Counted from the first letter of the stretch, positions 1-9,697 are shown. The stretch is 64,000 nt of DNA from Canna indica (GCA_034359265.1 CP136893.1:47689501-47753500); one strand, 5' to 3'. Notes: generated by a model from the letters alone, not told the origin. Numbers and translations: made by a program.

Positions 1-257
1 AATGTCTTGCCTAATCCTCATGTTAGATGCTTAGTAGTAATGAACAATGATTCTTGGTTACGGCACCATAGGCTAGGACATGCTAGCATGGGCCTCATTC
101 ATGAAATTACCAAGAAAGACCTAGTTAAAGAAATCCCTAAAATAAAATTTGAAAAAGATAAATTTTGTGATGCATGTCAACATGGCAAACAAGTCAAATC
201 ATCTTTTTTCATAGTGTTAATCAAGTTACTACCTCTAGGATTCTTGAACTTGTCAAA
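1..257 (+). pseudogene. Ty1-copia (Sirevirus-like) pol fragment, pre-integrase zinc-binding domain
   Basis: The reading frame carries a GAG-pre-integrase domain: RHHRLGHAS supplies the histidines and FCDACQHGK the paired cysteines of the HHCC zinc-binding fold that precedes copia integrase. It is nearly identical to positions 14950-15205 of SirA, so both belong to one family. The copia sequence stops after the codons for ILEL and is replaced at about 258 by a gypsy LTR. The 5' side runs off the window. It is a non-functional remnant. Confidence 0.85.
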
Positions 258-405
258 TCATTTCTCTACGTCTAATGTCTCTAGTGACTTGGATTTCGTA
301 GTCTTCACATTTAGAAATTTAGTATTTTAATTTCGAATATTTTGCGCCATCTACTGACATGGTGTCATATCATATATTATGCTTATCTTGCTAAAATTTG
401 CCTCT

Positions 406-414
406 AATATTTAT
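406..414. repeat. Pack-MULE target-site duplication, left
   Basis: The 9 bases aatatttat are repeated exactly at 2406-2414 on the other side of the element. The uninterrupted site, aatatttac, is seen once at 30258-30266 in the partner LTR. Nine bases is the usual Mutator-type duplication length. Confidence 0.9.
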
Positions 415-605
415 AGGTTATTAGACGAAAATGGCCACAACTTTTGCAAAATTTTCAATTTTGACCAATCCTTTGATTGGTCTCAATTGTATATAAGAAC
501 TTTCGAATTTGTTTCAATAATGGCCTCCCATCTGCGAACTGTGAGTATTACCGTTATTTCGCTGACGTGACGATTCAAAAATAATTTAAAAAATCATACT
601 CGCAT
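415..605 (+). repeat. Pack-MULE left terminal inverted repeat
   Basis: About 190 bp that pair in reverse complement with 2213-2405 at roughly three-quarters identity by eye. The outermost 18 bases match perfectly apart from the terminal base. Shared internal blocks include tctcaattgtatata and gctgac(a/g)tg. Such long repeats are typical of Mutator-like elements. Confidence 0.88.
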
Positions 606-735
606 GTCAGCTTGATACACATAAGTTTGTTTAAATATTAACTCGGATTCTACACCTCACTCACTCTTTCTCTCCTTTTCTTCTTCCCTACCACCTTTCA
701 TCTCTCCGCCATGGATGCAGAAGTGCTTAGAGAAA
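606..735 (+). promoter_or_regulatory. Putative captured 5' UTR with pyrimidine-rich tract
   Basis: Between the left terminal repeat and the TSJT1-like ATG lies a strongly pyrimidine-rich stretch (about 655-705, runs of ctc and ttc). It resembles the Y-patch or leader of plant genes, so the captured piece may begin in the original 5' UTR. A short upstream ATG at 712 is out of frame with the ATG at 736. Confidence 0.4.
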
Positions 736-1082
736 ATGTTGGCTATCTTCCACAAGACCTTCACCCACCCGCCTCTAGAGCTCAACTCGCCAGAGTCTGC
801 CTCCAGCATCCCTCCCAAACCTGGCCACCGCTGCCGCTACCCCAAGAACCCCGAGGAGATCCTCTATGACTTCCATTCCGCCCATCTGTGTGACTCCTTA
901 TGTGCCACCTTCGGCGGTGGTGCCCTCGTCTGCTTCGGTCCCCGCCCCAAACTTCCTCCACTAGAGGTTGTTTTGTAGCTTCGACGAGGTGTACTGCGTG
1001 TTTGTTGGGAGCGTCAACAACCTGAGCTCCCTCATCCGGCAGTACGCCTCTACGGCAAGTCCACCAACGAGGCGATGATGTA
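736..1082 (+). pseudogene. Captured 5' fragment of a TSJT1/AILP1-like gene (DUF3700, class-II GATase-like fold)
   Basis: From the ATG at 736 the protein opens MLAIFHKTFTHPP-ELNSPES and continues with PEEILYDFHSAH and ATFGGGALVCF. This is the N terminus of the plant stem-specific TSJT1 / aluminium-induced AILP1 family (wali7/DUF3700), cytosolic proteins with a glutamine-amidotransferase-like fold and no settled enzymatic role. After a frameshift near 965-975 the match resumes (CSFDEVYCVFVGSVNNLSS, then LYGKSTNEAMM after a second shift near 1045). The family is about 230-250 residues, so roughly the first 115 are present. The fragment stops at the junction with the opposite-strand LAX piece near 1080. 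Two frame breaks make it non-coding as a full product, although the native start codon survives. Confidence 0.8.
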
Positions 1083-1775
1083 CCATGGAGGGGATGATGT
1101 AGACAGTAAAGTTGACGGAGTTGATTGGGTCGAAGAAGGGGAAGATGATGGCCAGGAACTAGATGGAGACGACGACCGGAAGCCGGACGAGGGCGTGGAT
1201 GCAAATGCTCTTGGTGTTGTGCATGCCGATCACCTTCTCCCACTCGAAGTAGAGTGGGGTTTAGGTGAAGCCGAAGGTGATGAACTGGTGGATCAGCCTA
1301 AGGATGATGGCGATGTCCCTCCACCCGGTCTTGGGTAGCAGCGAGAAGGCGTTAGAGTGGTTGAGGAGCTGGTCGCCGAAGGCCCAGTAGACGGCGGTCG
1401 TCGACAGTAGCGTGAGGGTGAAGGCGTACACTATAGCGAGCAAGTAGATGTACTTGAACTTTTGTGGCTTCCACATGGCGTGCATGATTTCCCTCCAGAT
1501 AGGAACAAGGAATAGTAAATTTGCACTAATCATATATATAAATCTTTACATGGAGTGAGAGACAGGTACAGATTCCTCAGAACGTGATTGGCGATAAGAA
1601 GATAAGAAGAAGTCAAACAAGTACTCACATAGTGATGGCATGGCTGCCGAAAGTGTACAGTATGTTGGTGGCGCCAGTGAAGTAGAGCACAAACTTTGTT
1701 GGTCCTGAGTGCGTCACGCCGTCTACCTGCATCATCCAAGCAAAAAAAAGACCATTCTTGTCATCACTCCTACTA
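1083..1775 (-). pseudogene. Captured AUX1/LAX auxin influx carrier fragment with intron retained
   Basis: On the minus strand, exon 1726-1629 encodes VDGVTHSGPTKFVLYFTG and ATNILYTFGSHAITM. Exon 1492-1083 continues EIMHAMWKPQKFKYIYLLA, AVYWAFGDQLL, HSNAFSLLPKTGWRD, LIHQFITFGF, FEWEKVIGMH and FTVYIIPSMVH. These are hallmark segments of plant AUX1/LAX proton-coupled auxin importers of the plasma membrane (AAAP family). The intron between them (1628-1493) keeps its GT donor and AG acceptor and splices in phase (AT|G). Upstream of 1726 lies a further acceptor, GCAG, with a poly-T tract. Two in-frame stops interrupt the second exon, after FGFT and after VVVSI, and about six residues are deleted before FTVYIIP. 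N-terminal exons and the C terminus are absent. Confidence 0.9.
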
Positions 1776-1811
1776 CCTCCCTTCCATAATTGTTTGTGCG
1801 ATCAGCTAGCC

Positions 1812-2098
1812 TAATTACTAGGCCGTGGGCGATGGTGGCACCGACGTCCATCTCCGCTGGGCTAGTGGTATTCGTCCTCGGGACGAGGAGGCACAGGTTC
1901 AAGAAGCTGGTGGGGAGGCTGCTGACGCAGATCAGAGCGGCGGCGGCAGTGGGGGCGTGGAGGAGGAGGCGGCTCGAGCTGCCATCGGATCCTGTGCTGC
2001 TACACGATATGGATGAGAAGACGATGATGGAGGAGAAGGGATCGAGGAAGAGCGGAGCAGAGGTTGCCTCACACATACCGCCCTGTGCATGCTGAGGG
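1812..2098 (+). pseudogene. Captured NPF/PTR (POT family) transporter fragment
   Basis: The frame reads WAMVAPTSISAGLVVFVLG, TRRHRFKKLVG, LLTQI and then RRRRLELPSDPVLLHDMD. In plant NRT1/PTR (NPF) proteins a predicted membrane segment of this type leads into a GTRRYRFKKLxGSPLTQI-like stretch and the basic loop ending LPxDPxxLYD. NPF proteins are membrane importers of nitrate, peptides or hormones. Only about 95 residues are present, with no start and no substrate-binding helices. The end decays after EVASHIPPCA near the right terminal repeat. The preceding 1776-1811 may be intron, since an AG precedes the homology. Assignment rests on recognition by eye. Confidence 0.65.
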
Positions 2099-2212
2099 AG
2101 GGGAAGTTGAAGAGAGAGAGATGAAGTGTCGCATCAATATGGTAAGAAGGAGAGAGAGAGAGGGACCATGTGCATATTAAAAGATAATATGTATATATTG
2201 AGCTTACACGGC

Positions 2213-2405
2213 GAGTTGAGAGTTTTTAAAATTATTTTTAGACCGACATGTCAGCAAGTTAACGGACGACATCACGATTAGTTGACGGGAGGCTATTATT
2301 GGAACCAATATTAAACTTTTTATATACAATTGAGACTAATCAAAGAATTGACCAAATTAAATTAAGAAATTCGCGAAAGTTGAGACCATTTTCGTCTAAT
2401 AACCC
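2213..2405 (-). repeat. Pack-MULE right terminal inverted repeat
   Basis: This is the reverse complement of 415-605 with scattered differences. It ends CGTCTAATAACCC at 2405, immediately before the second copy of the 9-bp target duplication. Confidence 0.88.
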
Positions 2406-2414
2406 AATATTTAT
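2406..2414. repeat. Pack-MULE target-site duplication, right
   Basis: Exact copy of aatatttat at 406-414. LTR sequence resumes at 2415 with ctacaatg, matching 30267-30274 in the uninterrupted partner. Confidence 0.9.
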
Positions 2415-2580
2415 CTACAATGGTATATGATAAATATGACAATCACACATCTATTTTAGCGTGCATAAGGATAAATACTGCATTTGATAATTAAATCACA
2501 ACATACTAAATATTGGACCACTTAGCAAAATAATTACATCAATTATTAGTTATTTCCAGCATTTAAATATTCCATTTCTG

Positions 2581-2697
2581 TATTTTTTTTAACAAAGATA
2601 GAAAGTCACAATAGGTGATCATACTACGAATCGAACCCTAGATCTCTAAAAAATATACAACATATTGCCACCAACTGTGCTACCCACAATTAGCCCT
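2581..2697 (-). mobile_element. tRNA-derived SINE
   Basis: A 117-bp insertion flanked by the direct repeat atttctg (2574-2580 and 2698-2704). The partner LTR has one copy of that heptamer (30426-30432) and no insertion. On the minus strand the unit has a pol III A box, TAGCACAGTTGG (2682-2671), then a B box, GGTTCGATTC (2637-2628), then an A-rich 3' tail (2597-2581). This box order and spacing is the tRNA-like head of a plant SINE. It encodes no protein and would depend on LINE machinery. Confidence 0.85.
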
Positions 2698-3916
2698 ATT
2701 TCTGCATTTAAATATTTAATTTAAGCATGCTAAATTTAGTTACGGCAAAAGTATAATTATGTAGGAATCCCAAATAAGCATGTTTCTAAGCATGAAGATA
2801 ATCGACAAGCGAAATAAAATCATACAATGTGATACATCTAAATCCACACTTTCTAATCATGCTCTTAACCACAAAATAATTTATTTACGGCCACCAAATC
2901 CCACGTACCTTGCTCGGCCAACCCTAAGATCAATTTGCACTTGTAGGGTGTTCGGCCAAACCTACCTTACCCCATCGAGCTTTGGTTTCTCTTCTATCAC
3001 AACAATGTATCTATTCTACATAACATTCATCTAGGAACAATTTTCCTAATCCATTAATCCTCCTCCCTCAGTTGGCCGACGCCCCTTCCCTAGGGAAAAA
3101 TGTCATGTGGCCGGCCCTTAGGGGTTTATGAAAATGGACTTTCACATGTTCAAAGCTCGATCTCTTTGATTCCTTAGGTGTTCATGCACATAATACAAAT
3201 TAATTCTACAAGATCAAAGCACTCAAGGATTCGGGGAAAAATCCGGCATGACCTCCCCTCTTTCCTCCCTATTCGGCCGGCCCCAAAGACGCAAGAAAAC
3301 CATCATGTCATCTCAAGAAAACCACAACATATCAAGACTTCAACGCAAGAACAAAAAATCCAAGATGCTCATCAAAAAACTATCAAGAAAAATCTTCACA
3401 ACGACACATCCAAGGGTTCGACCAGGGGGCCTTAACCTACCCCAAGGTTCAACGACTCACCTTTAGTCGAAAGGTAAGAAGACGAGAAGAGGATGACTCC
3501 TAGAACACCGGCGATGACTCCAAGCTCTGGCACTGCCCTCCTCTTTTGTCCTTCCTATCGGTCACACGTGCGGCTCATCTTGAGCCGTATGGTTGGTTGA
3601 GGGTGGGTTAAATACCCCCCCCTCCCCCCGGCAATCAAAGCCTAAAGACCACTCTATCCCCCGGGGTTTAAGTTTCTCTACCCGACTCGACTTGGACCTG
3701 AATCGGACTCAGATCAAACCCACGATCTCGCTTTCACCCTGGCATGAACCCATTATCCAAATTAATTATAAATAGCACAAATTTTTAGAACCTTGCAATT
3801 TATTAAATACTCGACCGTACCTTCTAATCTCGGTGATCTCGCGACTCATCTCGGTGCATCCCCGAATCGTCCCGCTAAATCAAACAAAAATTGAATTAGA
3901 ATTTTCAGGTATTACA

Positions 3917-3930
3917 ATCTTCCCCCCTTA
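3917..3930 (-). promoter_or_regulatory. TekA polypurine tract
   Basis: On the minus strand TAAGGGGGGAAGAT sits directly before the LTR start TGTAATACC. It follows the ATTCGAGGAT motif seen at the end of pol in this chromovirus group (compare 24583-24620). It would prime plus-strand DNA synthesis. Confidence 0.8.
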
Positions 3931-4343
3931 AGGAAAATTTATCCTCGAATTTTAGCAAAGTACAAGGACTTACCAAATCCTCAAATAGAGACGGGTATCG
4001 CTCTCTCATGTCTTATTCCACATCCCAAGTAGCCTCCTGCCCAGTATGGTGCTCCCACCCGACCTTCACCAAGGGAACCTCCTTCGATCTCAATTTCCTG
4101 ATTTGCTGGTCAAGCACCTCTACATGTTTCTCCTCGTACGAGACTGTTGTATCAACCTCAATTGCGGTAGGCTCAATCACATGGGACTCATCTCGAACAT
4201 ATCTCTTCAGCATAGACACATGAAAACTGGATGAACTCTGTCCATGCTAGGAGGTAAGGCCAACTCATATGCCACGGGGCCCCTCCGTTTAAGAATAGGG
4301 AACGACCCGATGAACCTAGGGCTCAATTTCCCCCTCTTCCCAA
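3931..4343 (-). pseudogene. TekA pol C terminus: integrase tail and chromodomain
   Basis: Minus-strand frames encode KRGKLSPRFIGSFPILKR (integrase GPY/F-type region), then RVHPVF, a frameshift, and MSMLKRYVRDESHVIEP. The end is VEVLDQQIRKLRSKEVP, VKVGWEHHTGQEATWDVE, stop, DMRERYPSLFEDL. The last part is a plant chromovirus chromodomain, which in related elements directs integration into marked chromatin. One stop replaces the Gln expected after WDVE, and a frameshift lies near 4222. The upstream half of the integrase tail is on the other side of the solo LTR at 4349-6003. Confidence 0.85.
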
Positions 4344-5074
4344 ACCTCTATTGGGTGAAATGGCCACACTAGACGGGGTGTGAATAGTGTGTTTATTAAT
4401 ATTTTTGCTTAAATCCGGTTTTAATTGTTTCTTTGGTTACTTAGGCAAATTTCAAGTTGAGTAGCAAGCGGAAGCAAAGTAAATACGATAATGAAATAAA
4501 CACAAGTAGAATCAATGCAAATACAATTATTTATAGTGGTTCGACCCCAATGCCTACTCCACTACCTAAGCACTCCACTTAGGATTTCCAAACTAGCTTT
4601 ACTAGATTATCTTGTTTTCTTTACAACGAGGACGTTTTCACTGGAGAGTTTCCGCTCTCACACCGAAGGCACTTTCACACCCGGAAGTCTTCGCCTTCCT
4701 ATCGAGAGCACTCTCCCACCTCAATCCTAAGGACAACAAGAACTAATCCTAGCAAACTATGTTTACACCGGTGGATTTAAACCTTAAACACCAAGGTTAC
4801 CACCCAATTTCAAGACCTAACAACCTAGGTCTTCACAAGCTCAAATACAATGAAATAAATCACAAAAATACACAAATAATGGAGCAAATAAATAATACAA
4901 CAAATACTTAGCTCCAAACACGAGTCCTAGATCCTCTTGATGCCTCAATGATGAATCGTTCAAAGCTTGAAGGCAAGATCAAGGATGTATCATGGAAACT
5001 AGGGTTATCAAATGGATGACTCAAGAAATGCTTGAGAATGATCAAGAATGGCTCAATGGAAGCTTAGATATAGG

Positions 5075-5082
5075 TATTTATA
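5075..5082 (-). promoter_or_regulatory. TATA box of solo LTR
   Basis: Minus-strand TATAAATA in the context CTCTATAAATACC. The same octamer sits directly downstream of the palindrome array in the sister LTRs (38074, 39514, 47658, 52889). Confidence 0.6.
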
Positions 5083-5139
5083 GAGCCATGAAGAAGGCTA
5101 GGGTGAAGCACCGCTCAACGGCACGAAAACTAGCCATTT

Positions 5140-5300
5140 TTCGCCTTTCGGTCGATTGTCGATCGATCGTCGGTCGACCGACCGAGCGATCGCCGAGCGA
5201 CCGAAGGCAATCTGCCGCTTTTGGGCAATGTACGATCGATCGGTAGGTCGACCGAAGCCTTCTCCTTTGGTTGGTTGACCAGTCAGTCGACCGAACTTGG
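5140..5300. repeat. GGTCGACC palindrome array (solo LTR U3)
   Basis: A dense run of GGTCGAC/GTCGACC and GATCGATC units, for example CGGTCGACCGACCG near 5170. It lies 60-220 bp upstream of the TATA box relative to transcription on the minus strand. It corresponds to arrays in five other LTRs of this family. Confidence 0.8.
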
Positions 5301-6008
5301 GCAGGGCAGATTTCTTTGCCTTGTTTGTTCGTTTTCTGGTTCCGTCTTCGCTAAGTCTACTATATAACATTTCTTAACTTTAAGTTATATAACATTTTGC
5401 TAAGTTAATAACTTTAAAACATAAATGTTATATAAGGATTACCCCACATTTGGATTCAATAAAAATATCTAAAAAATTAAAATTCTTAAGAATCAAAATA
5501 TAGTTTTTGGGGTCTAGTACAAATTTTCAGAAAATAGAAATTCTCTAATCTCCTGGGTCAAATATGGGTATGCTAATGACTTCTAAAAATTCCTTAAGAA
5601 TATCTCGTTATCTAGTTTTTACCCAAGGAGCAATTACCGCCATTTTTTGTGTCAAGAAAATGTCTAGGTCATATAGTCCTCCAAGGAGCTCCCCAGGCTT
5701 AGCGAATTTCAGGGCAGTTTCTGGGTATTTTCATGTTTTGGGGTTCGAATTTGGTTTTTGGGTTCTTTGTATTATAAAGATGATTACATTATATTCTAGA
5801 CACCCTAAACCTAAACTCTAACTTCTCGAAGAATCTTGAGCGATGACGAGCGTCCTCGTTGATTTCTCCGATTTTTTCGATCAGGGACATCGAGTGTCGT
5901 TAACCGACTTGGAACCTGAAAGATTTCTCAATGAAATATTAGTTCCATGTTTGTTATCATCAAAACCGAGATTAAGACCAAGGTTGAAAACCTTAAGCCA
6001 ACAACCTC

Positions 6009-6790
6009 ACTACCCCTTTCATAGGGAAAACCTTCAGGAACACCATGTCACCCTCAACAAATTCTATCTCTCTGGCCTTTCCATCCGCATACATTTTCTG
6101 GCGACTCTGAGCTGCCAACAGTCTTTCCTTGATCCGCTTCAACCTCTCTACCGCCTCCTCAACCAAGTCGGGACCTACCATGAGGGATTCTCCCACCTCA
6201 AACCATCCCACTGGTGACCTACATCTCCACCCATACAGGGCCTCAAAAGGAGCCATCTCAATACTACTATGATAGCTGTTATTGTAGCAAACTCAATCGG
6301 AGGTAAATGCTTCAACTAGCCATCATCTACGTCCAACACACAGGACCTCAACATATCCTCCAATGTCTAGATAGTCCTCTCCGACTGCCAACATATCCTC
6401 CACGTTATTTTGAAATGACTGCCAAAACCGAGTTGTGAACTGGGTATCCCGATCCGCGATGAGCATAACAGGAATACCATAGTACTCCACAATTCGGTCT
6501 AGAAACAACCTGGCATACTACTTAGCCGAAAAGGTCATCTTGACTGGTATGAAATATGCAGTTTTAGTCAACCGATCAACTACAACCCAATTAGAGTCGT
6601 TGCCCTTCCTGTACCTTGCTAGCCCAGTCACAAAGTCCATGGTTATCTTTTCCCATCTCCACTCTAGCACCTCTAAATTCTATAGTAATCCCGCAGGCTT
6701 CAAGTGTTCGGCCTTCACCTGCTGGCAGACCAAACACTTGGACACAAACTCTGCTACCTCTCTCTTCATCCCTCTCCACCAGTAATGTTG
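6009..6790 (-). pseudogene. TekA integrase core, internally deleted
   Basis: Reading down the minus strand: WVVVDRLTKTAYFIPVKM (first Asp region in VVDRLTK), LFLDRIVEYYGIPVMLIAD, RDTQFTTRFWQSFQ, then a broken stretch, then MAPFEALYGWRCRSPVGWFE and AQSRQKMYADGKAREIEF. The second catalytic Asp (IADRDTQF) is kept, but the segment that should hold the catalytic Glu (HPQT-GQSE-T) is missing between FWQSFQ and EDMLA. Near 6353-6414 a short piece (aacatatcctcca) is repeated, suggesting that slippage or end-joining made the deletion. The enzyme would be dead. Confidence 0.85.
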
Positions 6791-8600
6791 TCTCAGGTCT
6801 CGGTACATCTTCGTGGCCCCCAGATGCATCGTATACGCGGAATGGTGGGCCATCTCTAGTACCTGTCTGCGAACCTCTACCATATCAAGCACCACTATCT
6901 TGTCCATGAATCTCAGGACATCCTCGGAGGCGATTCTGTAACCATCATCAGCGTCACCTCTCCTAACTAGACCCGTAGTCAAGGAACAAAATGCATCCTC
7001 ATCGTGTGTCATCCGCAACATGTCTACAAGAGTGGACTGCACTCGCAAGTGTCCCACCAAAACCCCAGAGTCTGACACGGTCAGGACTGCCCCACCATCT
7101 AAACACACAACTAAATTGCCTCCTCCTCCTAACCGCCAAGTGTGCCAAATTGCCCATGGATTTCCTGCTCAAGGCATCTGCCACCACATTTGCATTCCCA
7201 GGATGGTACATGATCGTGCAGTCATAGTCCTTCAGGTGCTCGAGCCACCTCCTCTGCCTGAGGTTCAATTTCTTATGAGTGAGAAAGTACTGGAGGCTCT
7301 TATGATCAGGTATATCTCACAGGTCTCGCCATATAGGTAATGACACCATAGCTTCAGTGCAAAAACCAGTGCCCCCAGCTCCAGGTTATGCGTTGGATAG
7401 TTCCTCTCATGATTTTTCAACTAGCGGGATGCATAAGCTATCACCCCGCCACACTACATCAAGACGCAACCAAAACTGATCCGAGAGGCATCACAGTATA
7501 TCACAAACCCTCTTGAACCTAAGGGTATAGCTAAAACTAGTGCCGCCGTCAAGCAGTCCTTGAGCTTCTGAAAGCTCTCCTCACACTTGTCGTCCCAAAC
7601 AAACTTGACCTTCTTCTAGGTCAGACGAGTCAATGGTACTGCAATCCTAGAGAAATTTTCCACAAACTTTTTGTAATAACCAGCCAACCCCAAGAAACTA
7701 CGGATCTTCATCACACTTGTTGGCCGCCTCTAGTTCTGAATTGCCTCCACCTTTGCGGGGTCCATTTTCACCCCTTCCCTTGACACCACATGGACTAGGA
7801 ACCCCACTCTCTCCAACCAGAATTCTCACTTGGAGAAGTTGGCATACAGTCGATGCTCCCTGAGGGTCTCTAAAACCAACCTCAAATACTTAGAGTGATC
7901 CCCCCTACTCGTGGAGTAACCAAACTGTCATCAATAAAGACAATCACAAATCTGTCCAGGTACTCCTTGAACACTCGGTTCATCAAATCCATGAAAGCCG
8001 CCAGTGCTTTGTCAGCCCAAAGGACATGACCAAGAACTCAAAGTGGCCATATCTCATCCCGAAAGCGGTCTTGGGCACATCACATTCCCAGATTCTCAAC
8101 TGATGACATCTGGATCTCAGGTCAATTTAAGAAAACCACTGCACCCGCTGAAGCTGATCAAACAGGTTATCAATCCTAGGCACCCGGTAATAATTTTTAA
8201 CTGTCACATTATTAAGCTGCCGATAATCAATGTACATGCACATAGATCCATCCTTCTTCTTCACGAAGAGCACCGGAGCGCCCCACGGAGAAACACTCGG
8301 GCGTATAAAGCCCAGATCTAGCAGCTCCTACAACTGTGACTTTAACTCTCTCAGCTCAACCGGTGCCATCGCATAAGGAGGGATGGAAATCGGCTTCACC
8401 CTAGGCTTCAAGTCAATACACAATTTAATCTCCCTATTTTGTGGCAAACCCGCTAGCTCCTCGGGAAATACGTCAGGAAACTCACAAACTACTTGTGTTC
8501 CCCTAACATTCCCAGCCATACCCTTGTCCTCCTCCGCCACAGATACAAAGGCCAAGAAGGATTGACAACCACCTAGAAGTAACTTGCGAGCCTTTAGAGC
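6791..8600 (-). pseudogene. TekA reverse transcriptase, RNase H and H2C2 region
   Basis: On the minus strand the order is RT, RNase H, then the integrase zinc finger. RT shows [13 protein letters not shown], with the catalytic FIDD at about 7927-7938, preceded by fragments of the FDQL and P-AFM motifs near 7990-8150. The stretch at 8330-8430 reads [13 protein letters not shown], the start of RT. RNase H ends RRWLEHLKDYDCTIMYHPG, NANVVADALSRK near 7150-7260. The H2C2 finger is at 6800-6850 (YTMHLGATKMYRDLRQHYWW) and 6725-6740 (CLVCQQVKAEH). Many stops and frameshifts break the frame, so it is a relic. Confidence 0.88.
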
Positions 8601-9140
8601 TGCTATAACCCTAATAGGGTCCTCCTTCTGTCTCCCTGAAAGGTAAACTGTGGCAATCCGGGCTTACTGAAGGTAATAGTCTTAGCCCTGCAATCTACTG
8701 ATGCAAAATAGTCCACCAGCCAATCCATGCCAAGTATCACATCTAGCTCTAGCATCGGCTGAAGTGTCAACTGTGCCATCAATACATGTCTACAAATGGA
8801 CACATACTTCGCAGTCTCGAAAGATCGTCTCAGCAAGAATAACATCGCCTGTAGGCGTCGACACCACAAAAGGCACATCAAGCAAAGAGTGTTGCCCTCC
8901 CAATTTAGAAGCAAAAACAATAGATACAAAGGAGTGTGTGGCACCCGGATCAAACAATACAAATGCGGCAAACGAACTAACAATAAGAGTACCTGTCACT
9001 ACTGCCCTCGTCGCCTCAGCGCCGTCACGATTCATGACATAAACACGTGCAGAAAGCCTCTCAGAACCACTGGTCCGTTGTCCTCTGCCCTGTGCCTGAC
9101 TCTTTTGAACCACAAAACCAACTGACATTTGCGCTTTTCC
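8601..9140 (-). pseudogene. TekA aspartic protease
   Basis: Minus-strand frames give AFVLFDPGATHSFVS then VVSTPTGDVILAE and, after a frameshift, LELDVILGMDWLVDYFASV and KTITFSKPG. This is the RVP_2-type retroviral protease of Ty3-gypsy elements. The active-site triad is DPG rather than DSG/DTG; TekB has the same DPG (21271-21279), so it may be a family feature rather than decay. The frameshift lies near 8800-8980. Confidence 0.85.
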
Positions 9141-9692
9141 CCCTGGGCTGCTCAGGTCTCTGGCCACCTCTTTCCGGATAGTCTTTCTTGAAGTGCCCAA
9201 CCTGTCCACACCCGAAGCACACATTTGTGCGGCCATAGCAAGCTCCCTAGTGCTTTCTGCCACAACAACCGCACTGCGGCTTCTCAGTCTTCTGTGGTGC
9301 ACTCCCTGACCCTACCTGCCAAGATGCCCCCGGCCCTAAGCCTCCACAGCCCCTTCTCAGTCTTCTTTGGGGGCCCATCATGCTTCTCGAATGGCACCAA
9401 CGTGTCCTTTCGAAGTGCCTCATCCACTACTTGAGCGAAAGTAGTGTCCTTAGTGTAATGAATAAGCCTGCTGATCTACACTCTCAGCCCCTCGACAAAT
9501 CTCTTAACCCTAGAGGTCTCAGTCACCACCAAGGTGGGGTGGTACTTCAAGAGTCGAGTAAACTCCATCTCATAATCCAGCACCATCATGTCGCTAGTCT
9601 GACGCAGTAACTCAAACTCTTTCGCTTGCCTATCGCGGATGCTCCTCAGCATGTACTGCTCTACAATGGTGACCTTGAACTCCTCCCAAGTA
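9141..9692 (-). pseudogene. TekA gag, 3' part with CCHC knuckle
   Basis: Minus-strand frames show the retrotransposon gag core (TWEEFKVTIVEQYMLRSIRD, AKEFELLRQTSDMMVLDYEM, EFTRLLKYHPTLVV) and, nearer pol, a zinc knuckle VCFGCGQVGHFKKDY in which the last Cys is Tyr. TekB shows the same KKDY ending. The frame is broken between these parts. A solo LTR at 9698-11336 separates this from the 5' part of gag. Confidence 0.85.
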
Positions 9693-9697
9693 GGGGA

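Larger units (their letters stand above)
415..2405. mobile_element. Pack-MULE (non-autonomous Mutator-like element) carrying fragments of three genes
   Basis: This 1,991-bp unit starts and ends with long inverted repeats (GGTTATTAGACGAAAATGG at the left; its reverse complement at 2386-2404). A perfect 9-bp duplication flanks it. No transposase is present. The interior holds a TSJT1/AILP1-like fragment (plus), an AUX1/LAX fragment (minus) and an NPF/PTR fragment (plus), joined end to end. This is the Pack-MULE pattern: host gene pieces, introns included, carried between MULE terminal repeats and mobilised by a transposase made elsewhere. Its GC content is clearly above that of the surrounding LTR. 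The partner LTR at about 30266 shows the empty site. Confidence 0.92.
258..3916 (-). mobile_element. TekA 3' LTR (minus-strand Tekay-like gypsy), interrupted by a Pack-MULE and a SINE
   Basis: Read on the minus strand, the LTR starts at 3916 with TGTAATACCTGAAAATT, directly after a purine tract at 3917-3930. It aligns along its length with 29649-31464, the other LTR of the same element. Its far end is missing: the alignment begins inside the LTR at about 258, against copia sequence, about 495 bp short of the leftmost base of the partner. Without the inserted elements about 1.5 kb of LTR remains. The partner copy lacks both the Pack-MULE and the SINE. Each LTR also has private small indels, for example about 65 bp near 3130-3200 that are absent near 30845. 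Confidence 0.85.
4349..6003 (-). mobile_element. Solo copia LTR (Sirevirus-like, TRG family) in TekA pol
   Basis: Bounded by the 5-bp duplication acctc (4344-4348 and 6004-6008), this 1,655-bp unit is a minus-oriented LTR of the family found at 37125, 46713 and 51898. On the minus strand it starts TGTTGGCTTAAGG at 6003 and ends ...ATTTCACCCAATA at 4349, the last bases mutated from CCCAACA. No internal region is present, so it formed by recombination between the two LTRs of a full element. It has a TATA box at 5075-5082 and a palindrome array just upstream at about 5140-5300. Confidence 0.92.

Noticed and set aside
782..1243. A 153-codon open frame on the minus strand, rich in Arg/His/Gly
   Set aside because: It is the out-of-frame shadow of the LAX exon on the same strand and of the TSJT1-like fragment opposite; GC-rich sequence lacks stops by chance.
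1075..1338. An 87-codon plus-strand frame rich in Asp/Gly/Val
   Set aside because: It is antisense to the LAX exon and has no independent similarity that I recognise.
2621..2682. A functional tRNA gene
   Set aside because: Only the A and B boxes are tRNA-like; there is no cloverleaf with an anticodon arm, and the unit has SINE-type duplications and an A-rich tail.
5150..5300. Possible CRISPR-like or satellite array of TCGACCGA repeats
   Set aside because: Units are irregular in length and spacing and occur at the same place in each LTR of one copia family, so they are an LTR feature and not a CRISPR array or free satellite.
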